NCBI GenBank assembly: GCA_025350445.1
Contig: JANXXV010000116.1
Coordinates: forward strand, 1-10,990
From: Bryobacteraceae bacterium
GTDB lineage: Bacteria; Acidobacteriota; Terriglobia; Bryobacterales; Bryobacteraceae
Direction of reading: 5' to 3'
DNA: 10,990 nucleotides
Numbering within the stretch: the first letter of the stretch is position 1; the number at the start of each line of letters is the position of its first letter. The translations under genes and the position numbers were made by a program. This document shows, piece after piece, positions 1 to 5,544 of this stretch. The notes below the pieces were generated by a model. It saw only the letters and a list, made by a program, of their open reading frames with translations, made no database searches and was not told the origin of the DNA.

Positions 1-28
1 CGGCTAAGTCGCGAGGGTAATCCTCCAT
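1..28 (-). CDS. IS1595-type (ISXO2-like) transposase, N-terminus only
   Basis: Only the first nine codons lie in the window; the gene continues past the left edge. They read MEDYPRDLA. IS1595/ISXO2-like transposases typically begin with M-x-x-Y-P-x-x-L followed by a phenylalanine-containing stretch leading into a zinc-binding domain, so the match fits but is very short. A purine-rich AAGGG lies just upstream of the ATG and could serve as a ribosome binding site. The position also fits, because the start follows about 45 bases after the point where an unrelated lipoprotein gene abruptly loses its reading frame. The catalytic DDE-type domain would be outside the window. It could instead be a chance start codon. 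Confidence 0.45.
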
Positions 29-75
29 GGCCCTTCATGCTATATGTTGGGGCTACATGAGTCAAGTGCATAGCT
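1..75 (-). mobile_element. End of an insertion sequence (IS1595-like) inserted in a lipoprotein gene
   Basis: The reading frame of the SMP-30-like lipoprotein gene is intact down to about base 77. It then meets TAG at 74-76, with further in-frame stops after it. The following 45 bases form a short leader, and then the transposase-like start at 28 appears. This is the usual layout of an insertion sequence end: terminal repeat, short leader, transposase. The exact boundary (about 70-76) is inferred, because the other end, its inverted repeat and the target duplication all lie outside the window. Confidence 0.4.
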
Positions 76-244
76 AGATCTTCTCGATTGGAGTTGCTGT
101 CGATACCAGCTCATCCAAGGCAGGATCCAGGCGAATGATGCCACTGATTGGGGCGGGCGCTTCGGTGTTCTTTCGCGCGCAGCCGCTGCTCGCCAGCAGC
201 AACGCAGCCGCGCAGACCGTACTGTGAAGTCTATTCATTTTCAT
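74..244 (-). pseudogene. 5' fragment of an SMP-30/gluconolactonase-like lipoprotein gene, disrupted
   Basis: Translation from the ATG at 244 (or the in-frame ATG at 238) gives 56 or 54 residues, ending at TAG 74-76. From the second ATG it opens MNRLHSTVCAAALLLASSGC, a typical lipoprotein signal with lipid-attachment Cys20 (from 238). A short linker then leads to IIRLDPALDELVSTATPIEK. That segment resembles the start of the mature domain of SMP-30/gluconolactonase/LRE proteins, which usually have R-L-D-P-x-L-D-x-L-[IV] and then I-E-K-[LI]-A-E-G-F. Here the frame breaks right after I-E-K-I, where family members continue into the first propeller blade. The intact protein (about 300 residues or more) would be a cell-surface six-bladed propeller lactonase. 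The fragment has no catalytic residues. A stand-alone short lipoprotein is possible but less likely. Confidence 0.6.
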
Positions 245-284
245 ATTAGCATAGATGAACTTTGCTCATGCTTTGCCATGCTAG

Positions 285-311
285 TGTAGTGTCCAAGAAA
301 TACCTGGACAG
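285..311 (+). repeat. Left terminal inverted repeat of the foldback element
   Basis: This 27-bp repeat begins TGTAGTGTCCAAGAAATA. It pairs with 457-483 at every position but the nineteenth (C here, G in the partner). It carries two inverted GTCC/GGAC blocks, giving the end its own small dyad. Confidence 0.85.
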
Positions 312-456
312 GCCAAGTCGTATCTCACGCGAGGGGCTCACCCCAAAATCCGCGTTTATCGGCGTCCATCCGCGGCCAATAATAATGCGCCGCCCAGTAT
401 TAGCTCCCGATCGACGCCGGTTAACGCAGATTTTGCGCGGAACCGCAGTATTCGAT

Positions 457-483
457 CTGTCCAGCTATTTCTTGGACACTACA
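457..483 (-). repeat. Right terminal inverted repeat of the foldback element
   Basis: This is the inverted partner of 285-311, ending in GGACACTACA. The near-identity of the arms suggests recent mobility or strong selection for the structure. Confidence 0.85.
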
Positions 484-526
484 CTAGTGCAAGCGTCACC
501 GCAGGTCAATGTATTAGTTCGGTGCT

Positions 527-3151
527 CTAACGGAGAGGTTCCAACTTCAACCTGAATGTCTTTATCTCATATGGCCGAATGTCGAACGTAATCTGGTTAT
601 CGCTAATTTTAAGAGTGCGGCCGGCGTCTTCAATCAGATTCGCTTCGCTTGCTCCACTCAACGCGGCAGTCGTTTGCATCGTGACACCGGTGGTGGCCTT
701 GCCGCTCGCTTCATAGATTCTGAGGATTGCAAACCCGTCACGTCCGGGCTTTAATGCCGATACCACCACGTTGGCGTGCGATACCTTCAGCATCCCCCAC
801 TGCGCGGGGAGCTTCCCCGGATGCGCGTCCAGCGTTTTTGCGATCAGCGGATTGTTGAATTCCAAACCGGCTCGCCACGAACCCGCCGCGCGCCAATCCC
901 CGGCATGCGGCATCAGCGCGTACTGGAATGAGAGCCGCTTCCCCAACTCAAGGCCGGTATCGGAAGAAACGCCCGGCTCGTATCCGCCGTGGAAGACGTA
1001 TGAATTGATTCGCGCCGAACGCATCAGCGATAGCATCAACGTTCCACCGGCCACATTGTTCCCCGGCATACCTCGGTTCAACAGGGTTAACCCTTTGGAG
1101 CCATCCCCATAGTCGGCCCAGTTTTGCGCGGGAAACTCGCTGTTCTCAGGCCGCTCGATTGCTCCGAACGGAATTTCTTGGGTGTTGTGTCCCGCGCCGA
1201 TGGATGTCGGAAACAAAGCACGATAGCGGACAGATTCATCCTGATTCAGAATTTCAGTAAGGATATCGATCCGGCGGACGCCGTTATACAGCCGCACCCT
1301 GGTGGAGTATACGCCCTTGCCGAACGGATGCGTAATGTGAAACTCGGAAACAACCGGGCCGGGCCGCGTCAGACCGTTACCTCCAACCGAATCGCTGCTC
1401 CATTCCGTGCGCGCCGGATTGGGCGCGCCGATCTCCTTATTCATTACAACCAGACGCCCACCATTCAGATTTCCGTAGAGCTCCCAGAAGTCGCCGCCGT
1501 CTTTCTCTTTGGCGATCACGTTGCCTGGACTCTTTAGGACCTCCCATTCGTTTTCCTTCAACATCAGGCTCGTCATGTCTCCGTTCCAGAGGTTGAACGC
1601 CACCCGGTAGAACTCGTTTTCGACAACGCCCCGATCCCGGTAGCGTGTGTTGGTATCAGTGCCGATAAACGCGGGCGCCGCGGGCTGAGCGGATGGATTT
1701 GGAATCACACGGTAGACGCCGTAGCCCATGGCAGGCACGTCCCGCGCGATGAACGCGATTCGGGCCTGCCTGATTCCTCCGTCTTCATTGCGATCGGCCT
1801 GAAGTATCTGTACAGGAATCGGCTTGCCGGCCGCATCGACGACTCCCAAAGATTGCACTCCCGGTTCCGAAAAGCCCGCATCGGCTTCCACAACGTCAGT
1901 CCGCGGCCAGCCCAACAGGTTGAACACCGCTATCGGGAGACCATCTCCCGCACTATTTATTTGGGCGGAGATGGTGTCCAGTTCCGACCGCAGTATCTCA
2001 TCGCCCAGGCGCCGGGCAAAGCCGTAGCCCAGCATCGTATCGTCGTACACCTTGTCCACCATTACGCCGGACGCCAGATCGTGCGCCTGGTTGAACAACA
2101 CAGGCTCCCAGGCACGCTCGACGTCCTTGCGGTGAGATGGCGCGCCGAGCCACTCAGCCACGACTCCCGCCTTCTCGGCGGACGTGAGAATCCGCTCGAT
2201 ATCGCGCATGGTCTGTTTAATTTCAATGCGGCTGCTGTAGATTCCCTGGAATATCGGATTGAAATCGGTTTTGATTACCGGCCGGTTTGTGCGCTTCTCC
2301 ACGATCGCTTCATAGTCCGACGGCAACGCGAATCGAAGCCTGAAGGGCGCGGCTGGAGCCCGATTGAATTGGTCCATCATCAGTGGAAGCCGCCACTCCG
2401 GCTCCCATACGTCCGCACCAGCCATGAGGACGCGTTCATGGCCGCGCACCCATGGCGTTGTCTGATCGAATGCGCCGCGAATAAACCGGTCGAAATCGGC
2501 GGGGTTTGCGGGCACATCGTGCACCAGACCATATCCCCTGGCCAACCAGAATGCAGGCACCCGCGAGCCGTCAATCCCCTCCCAGAGAAATTCTCCCGGA
2601 ACCTCCGGCCCGGCCGGCCCCCTTTGAAACCAGTACGATTTCATTCCCGCGAGCTTCAAAATCTGAGGCATCTGGGCGTTGTGACCGAAAGTATCAAGAG
2701 CCCAGCCAGTGGTAATGTCGTAGCCGAGCCGGTCCCGAAAGTAACCCTTCGAAAAAAGGTATTGGCGGGCGATGGATTCTCCAGATGGCATATTGTTGTC
2801 GTGCATCGAATCCGTTCCGCCCGCAATCTGGAGGCGGCCCTCGGCCAGGAACTTTCGGAACGCGGACACTTCAGCCGGGTATCGCTCCAGGAACGGCCGG
2901 ACATAGCACATCTGATCCAGCACGAAACGGTACTCCGGATAGGTTTTGAGCATCGTCAACGCTTTCAGGATGTGAGGAAGTCCAACTTCCAGATATTCTT
3001 CGCGGGTTTTGAAGACCGCGCCCTCCCAATGGGTGTGAGGAATAACGAAAGCCGTGTCCGCGGATTCTCTGTAAGGCTGTGTTGAAGCCAGCCTGGCGCA
3101 GGCGGCGATTGACACCACATACATGGTTAAACGAAAATGAACAGGTTTCAC
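527..3151 (-). CDS. Exported GH38 alpha-mannosidase-like glycoside hydrolase
   Basis: The 874-residue product has the length and domain order of glycoside hydrolase family 38: an N-terminal catalytic alpha/beta domain (about 33-300), a three-helix middle domain (about 300-400) and C-terminal beta-sandwiches. The family is retaining, zinc-dependent and removes alpha-mannose. Visible active-site elements are PHTHWE (37-43), the nucleophile motif W-A-L-D-T-F-G-H (Asp153) and N-Q-A-H-D (His357, matching the second zinc histidine). The first zinc motif is H-x-E instead of the usual H-x-D. The start is GTG at 3149-3151. It has GAGG seven bases upstream and gives a signal peptide with a basic start (KPVHFR) and hydrophobic core (LTMYVVSIAACARLA), so export is predicted. 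An ATG nine codons later would remove the basic part. The gene is head-to-head with a transporter 15 bp away and ends before the foldback element. The exact substrate is not certain. Confidence 0.85.
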   Translation of the reverse strand: MKPVHFRLTMYVVSIAACARLASTQPYRESADTAFVIPHTHWEGAVFKTREEYLEVGLPHILKALTMLKTYPEYRFVLDQMCYVRPFLERYPAEVSAFRKFLAEGRLQIAGGTDSMHDNNMPSGESIARQYLFSKGYFRDRLGYDITTGWALDTFGHNAQMPQILKLAGMKSYWFQRGPAGPEVPGEFLWEGIDGSRVPAFWLARGYGLVHDVPANPADFDRFIRGAFDQTTPWVRGHERVLMAGADVWEPEWRLPLMMDQFNRAPAAPFRLRFALPSDYEAIVEKRTNRPVIKTDFNPIFQGIYSSRIEIKQTMRDIERILTSAEKAGVVAEWLGAPSHRKDVERAWEPVLFNQAHDLASGVMVDKVYDDTMLGYGFARRLGDEILRSELDTISAQINSAGDGLPIAVFNLLGWPRTDVVEADAGFSEPGVQSLGVVDAAGKPIPVQILQADRNEDGGIRQARIAFIARDVPAMGYGVYRVIPNPSAQPAAPAFIGTDTNTRYRDRGVVENEFYRVAFNLWNGDMTSLMLKENEWEVLKSPGNVIAKEKDGGDFWELYGNLNGGRLVVMNKEIGAPNPARTEWSSDSVGGNGLTRPGPVVSEFHITHPFGKGVYSTRVRLYNGVRRIDILTEILNQDESVRYRALFPTSIGAGHNTQEIPFGAIERPENSEFPAQNWADYGDGSKGLTLLNRGMPGNNVAGGTLMLSLMRSARINSYVFHGGYEPGVSSDTGLELGKRLSFQYALMPHAGDWRAAGSWRAGLEFNNPLIAKTLDAHPGKLPAQWGMLKVSHANVVVSALKPGRDGFAILRIYEASGKATTGVTMQTTAALSGASEANLIEDAGRTLKISDNQITFDIRPYEIKTFRLKLEPLR
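3109..3138 (+). promoter_or_regulatory. Candidate promoter for the MFS transporter, inside the GH38 gene
   Basis: A consensus -35 TTGACA (3109-3114) is followed 18 bases later by GAAAAT (3133-3138), a 4/6 match to the -10 box. Transcription would start near 3145, leaving a leader of about 22 bases that carries the ribosome site. It lies wholly within the signal-peptide codons of the divergent GH38 gene. Confidence 0.4.
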
Positions 3152-3166
3152 TAAAGGACCTCGGTT
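3152..3166. promoter_or_regulatory. Shared 15-bp gap with ribosome binding sites for both divergent genes
   Basis: The plus strand holds AAAGGA about eight bases before the GTG start of the transporter. On the minus strand the same bases give GAGGTCC, with GAGG seven bases before the GTG start of the GH38 gene. The two sites overlap in AGGACCTC. Both starts being GTG with well-placed ribosome sites supports both start choices. Confidence 0.6.
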
Positions 3167-4492
3167 GTGAACTCAGCTCAACAGAACGTATACCAGACAT
3201 CGCCGCAAAGTCAAGAGTCCCGTCCAACCGCGGTGCGCTGGCGGATGTTGGGGTTGCTGCTGATGGTCGTTACTTTGACGTTCATCGATCGCTTCAACAT
3301 GAATGTGGCGGCTAAGTACATTCAGCAGGAGTTCTCGCTGTCAAACGTAGAGATCGGTTCTCTCCTAAGCGCATTCGTGCTGGGCTACGCAGTGTTCCAG
3401 GCGCCCGGCGGGTGGCTGGGCGATCGCTTCGGAGCCCGCCGAACGCTGCTGGTTGCGGTTATCTGGTGGTCTGTGTTTACCGCGCTTACGGCCTGGGCAC
3501 CCACTGGTTTTCTGGCGAAATGGGTCGGCGTCGTGACCGCGATATGGATCGTTCGTTTCCTGATTGGAATCGGCGAGGGCCCGGCGCTTCCCAATACGAA
3601 TAAGATGATCGGCCAGTGGATGGCGCCGCAAGAACGTGCGCGCGGGAATAGCCTGTTCATCATCGCGGTTGGTATCGGCGGTGCATTCACGCCACCGGTT
3701 ATCGTCTGGGCGATGACACACTGGGGTTGGCGCATCTGCTTCGCTGCTTGCGGACTGCTGGGCGTCGCGGTCGCGGCGGTGTGGCATTGGAACTCGACGG
3801 AAACTCCTCAAGAGCACAAAGGGGTGAACCAGGCGGAGTTGCGCTGGATTCAGGCCGACCGGCCGGCACCACCCGTGCGCCGCGCAATGCCTTGGCGGCG
3901 TATGTTCGCCGGCTCCAGCATTCCCGCACTCCTGGTAAGCAATTTCATGTTGGGCTATGTCACCTACATTTTCTACACGTGGTTTTTCCTGTATCTGGTG
4001 AACGTCCGCCATATGCCAATCCTCTCCGGTGGATACTGGTCCACCGCTCCTTTCCTGGCCATGCTGATCGCGGCGCCTCTGGGCGGTTACTGGTCGGACA
4101 CGATGGTACGGCGCTTCGGCCAACCTTGGGGAAGACGGCTTCCGGTTTTCATAACTGCCCTCGCTTCGTGTCTGCTTTTGATCGCCGGATCGCGAATCAC
4201 GGACCCCTATCAAGCCATCCTGCTGCTGGCGTTGGCGGCAGGGTGCAACGGCGTTTGCGCGGTCACAAGTTGGGCGCTTCCCAATGATCTTTCCGAGCAT
4301 TACTCCGGGTCCGTCGCAGGTGTTCTCAACACGTCCACGAACCTGGGTGGCGCTCTTTCCCCGATGTTGACCCCTTGGATCGCTCAGCGCCTTGGGTGGG
4401 TGGCCGCATTGGACCTGGCGGCCGGCTTTATGCTGTGCATCGTCCTGCTCTGGTTTCTGATTCACCCCGAGCGGCGGATCGATGCGGCCTAG
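3167..4492 (+). CDS. MFS transporter, anion:cation symporter (hexuronate/sugar-acid type)
   Basis: The 441-residue inner-membrane protein has the size and twelve-helix pattern of the major facilitator superfamily. Helix 1 is near 27-47 and contains F-I-D-R-F-N-M-N, and the loop after helix 2 carries motif A, GGWLGDRFGARR (81-92). The sequence around R-F-L-I-G-I-G-E-G-P-A-L-P-N resembles the ACS family, whose members import hexuronates, glucarate, galactonate or sialic acid with protons. The substrate cannot be read from the sequence. The GTG start at 3167 has AAAGGA at good spacing and gives a 26-residue cytoplasmic tail; an ATG at 3245 would leave almost no tail. It is divergent from the GH38 gene and convergent with the RpiR regulator, sharing its stop CTAG. 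The context suggests uptake of a sugar or sugar acid released outside the inner membrane. Confidence 0.85.
   Translation: MNSAQQNVYQTSPQSQESRPTAVRWRMLGLLLMVVTLTFIDRFNMNVAAKYIQQEFSLSNVEIGSLLSAFVLGYAVFQAPGGWLGDRFGARRTLLVAVIWWSVFTALTAWAPTGFLAKWVGVVTAIWIVRFLIGIGEGPALPNTNKMIGQWMAPQERARGNSLFIIAVGIGGAFTPPVIVWAMTHWGWRICFAACGLLGVAVAAVWHWNSTETPQEHKGVNQAELRWIQADRPAPPVRRAMPWRRMFAGSSIPALLVSNFMLGYVTYIFYTWFFLYLVNVRHMPILSGGYWSTAPFLAMLIAAPLGGYWSDTMVRRFGQPWGRRLPVFITALASCLLLIAGSRITDPYQAILLLALAAGCNGVCAVTSWALPNDLSEHYSGSVAGVLNTSTNLGGALSPMLTPWIAQRLGWVAALDLAAGFMLCIVLLWFLIHPERRIDAA
3187..3214 (-). promoter_or_regulatory. Candidate promoter for the GH38 gene, inside the MFS gene
   Basis: On the minus strand TTGACT (3209-3214, 5/6 match to -35) is followed after 16 bases by TATACG (3187-3192). 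TG lies one base before the latter, forming an extended -10. Transcription would start near 3180, giving a leader of about 29 bases to the GTG at 3151. Confidence 0.45.
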
Positions 4493-5394
4493 CGCCCCGT
4501 GATCCGGCGCTTCAGCAGTTCCTCCCCGGCATTCTGCAGTTGTTCCACAGTCCGGTTCTTATGCTTCAAGGCTACGGCGACGAACAGGGCGTCCACCACT
4601 GCCAATTGTGTGATGCGGGACGCCATCGGGGCTTGAAAATATTTGATCTCACTAGGCGTCGCAAAGAGCGCCAGGTCAGCGTGACGCGTAATTTCCGACT
4701 TCATCGAGTTAGTCAAACAGATTGTCGTGGCGCCCTTCGCTTTCGCGATCTCCAGGCACTGTACCGTCTCACGCGTGCTTCCTGAACACGAAATGGCAAA
4801 GGCCACATCGCCCGGTCGCAGTTGTGTTGCCGCTATCACTTGAAGATGAGAATCGTACTCCGTGGACGCGGGCATACCGATTAAGCGGAACTTGCAGCGG
4901 GCGGTATAGGCAACAGGGTAAGAGATTCCGATCGCGAAGAATTCGATTCGCCGGGCCTTTTCGAGCAGTCCTGCCGCTTCCCGCAAGATGTCCTCGCCAT
5001 TAATCTGTAGCGTCTCCATTAAGTTCTCCACATGAAATTGAAAGATATTCTCAAACAGCGAACCGCCACCGGACTTCGAGCTGCCCGCCGGCGGAAACCC
5101 GCTCTGAGCAAGTTCCCGTGCGAGGCAGATCTTAAAGTCCGCAAACCCTTTCAAGCCGAGTTTGCGGCAGAAACCAACAATGGATCCTACGCTTGCGCCC
5201 GAACGGGTTCGGATGTCCGCGATTGGTGACGAAAGCATTCGCTCCGGATCAGCCAGAATGTAGCTTGCGATCAGACGCTCAGTCGGCTTCAGGGTTGGCA
5301 GCATTCCCTTCAGATAAACCAGCAGCGGCCGCTTTGGCGCATCCGTCGCCATATTTTTCGCTGACCGCACGCTCCCTGCCTTTTTGCCAGTCAC
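4489..5394 (-). CDS. RpiR/MurR-family transcriptional regulator (HTH plus SIS domain)
   Basis: The product has an N-terminal RpiR-type helix-turn-helix domain (about 20-96, with L-K-P-T-E-R-L-I-A-S-Y-I and the recognition region SGASVGSIVGFCRKLGLKGF). It is followed by a phosphosugar-binding SIS domain (about 148-281, with I-S-C-S-G-S-T-R-E-T near 201-210). RpiR proteins bind operators as dimers and respond to sugar phosphates or related intermediates. I start at GTG 5392-5394 because GGAGG lies seven bases upstream and a strong promoter would begin transcription near 5436, giving 301 residues, normal for the family. The frame stays open to 5541, but that longer form would start upstream of the promoter. 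An internal ATG at 5352 lacks a ribosome site. The gene is divergent from the esterase operon and convergent with the transporter. Autoregulation and control of neighbours is inferred. Confidence 0.87.
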   Translation of the reverse strand: MTGKKAGSVRSAKNMATDAPKRPLLVYLKGMLPTLKPTERLIASYILADPERMLSSPIADIRTRSGASVGSIVGFCRKLGLKGFADFKICLARELAQSGFPPAGSSKSGGGSLFENIFQFHVENLMETLQINGEDILREAAGLLEKARRIEFFAIGISYPVAYTARCKFRLIGMPASTEYDSHLQVIAATQLRPGDVAFAISCSGSTRETVQCLEIAKAKGATTICLTNSMKSEITRHADLALFATPSEIKYFQAPMASRITQLAVVDALFVAVALKHKNRTVEQLQNAGEELLKRRITGR

Positions 5395-5401
5395 GGATCC
5401 A

Positions 5402-5406
5402 CCTCC
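5402..5406 (-). promoter_or_regulatory. Ribosome binding site deciding the RpiR start
   Basis: GGAGG on the minus strand stands seven bases before the GTG at 5394. It is the best ribosome site in the 5' region of this gene and favours this start over the in-frame ATGs at 5541 and 5352. Confidence 0.7.
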
Positions 5407-5442
5407 ACTTAATCCTAACGGACTCGACTGCACTTGGTCAGC

Positions 5443-5471
5443 ATTATGTGAACCGATAGCGGCATTGACAA
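5443..5471 (-). promoter_or_regulatory. Promoter of the RpiR regulator gene
   Basis: On the minus strand TTGTCA (5466-5471, 5/6) is separated by 17 bases from CATAAT (5443-5448, 5/6). Transcription would start near 5436, leaving about 41 bases before the GTG start. Its -35 box overlaps that of the opposing promoter. Confidence 0.65.
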
Positions 5472-5492
5472 GCATGCGCCGCTTAGTATGCT
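5465..5492 (+). promoter_or_regulatory. Promoter of the esterase/DUF1553/DUF1501 set
   Basis: A consensus TTGACA (5465-5470) is followed after 16 bases by TATGCT (5487-5492, 4/6). Transcription would start near 5499. The in-frame ATG at 5488 lies within the -10 box, so it should not be in the transcript; this supports the ATG at 5545 as the real start. Confidence 0.6.
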
Positions 5493-5495
5493 TGT
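5468..5495. promoter_or_regulatory. Candidate operator: ACAAGCAT-N12-ATGCTTGT
   Basis: Two perfect 8-bp inverted arms (5468-5475 and 5488-5495) have centres 20 bp apart, about two helical turns, as expected for a dimeric regulator on one face of DNA. They cover the overlapping -35 boxes of both promoters and the -10 box of the plus-strand promoter, so a bound protein would block both. The adjacent RpiR protein is the obvious candidate; this is inferred from position alone. Confidence 0.55.
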
Positions 5496-5544
5496 TGTGA
5501 GTAAGTTTCATATATCTCTGGTACTGTTGAACTACGTTCACCCC

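Larger units (their letters stand above)
285..483. mobile_element. 199-bp foldback (MITE-like) element with IS481-type ends
   Basis: The two ends, 285-311 and 457-483, are inverted repeats of 27 bp with one mismatch, beginning TGTAGTGTCC. Both ends are flanked directly by CTAG. A second, inner pair of arms (344-370 and 409-435) is also inverted, matching at 23 of 27 positions. The two strands of the whole element therefore pair as one long imperfect hairpin, with the centre near 385-400. I see no transposase fragment inside. Known IS481-family elements start with TGT, end with ACA and target CTAG-containing sites. A non-autonomous derivative moved by such an element is the best explanation. 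It sits between the disrupted lipoprotein gene and the 3' end of the GH38 gene, and its RNA hairpin could help end GH38 transcription. Confidence 0.75.
281..487. repeat. CTAG target-site duplication (281-284 and 484-487)
   Basis: CTAG stands immediately outside both ends of the element. Removing the element and one copy leaves a continuous CATGCTAGTGCAAG. CTAG is its own reverse complement, so it could also be read as four more bases of the inverted repeat. CTAG is rare in most bacterial DNA and is the preferred, duplicated target of IS481-type transposases. Confidence 0.65.

Noticed and set aside
248..272. AGCAT-N15-ATGCT upstream of the lipoprotein fragment, resembling the candidate RpiR operator
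   Set aside because: The arms match over only five bases and the spacer is 15 instead of 12, which changes the helical phase. Chance is the simpler explanation.
262..555. A 97-codon plus-strand open frame
   Set aside because: It lies across the inverted-repeat element and runs into the GH38 3' end. It has no family resemblance and no ribosome site, and its content is explained by the repeat arms.
1853..3085. A 410-codon plus-strand open frame opposite the GH38 gene
   Set aside because: It is a shadow of the GH38 frame in GC-rich DNA. Its composition is rich in Arg, His and Pro, with no recognisable motif, while the minus-strand frame has the complete GH38 motifs.
3365..4465. A 366-codon minus-strand open frame opposite the transporter
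   Set aside because: Its composition (Arg, Gln, Pro, His-rich) is typical of antisense frames. The plus strand encodes an unmistakable twelve-helix transporter.
4491..4511. Hairpin AGCGCC-N9-GGCGCT just after the transporter stop
   Set aside because: The stem is only six pairs, no T-run follows, and it lies in the C-terminal codons of the regulator, so it is not convincing as an intrinsic terminator.
5488..5544. Upstream in-frame ATG of the esterase gene
   Set aside because: It lies within the predicted -10 box and the operator arm, has no ribosome site, and would put 19 extra residues before a normal signal peptide.
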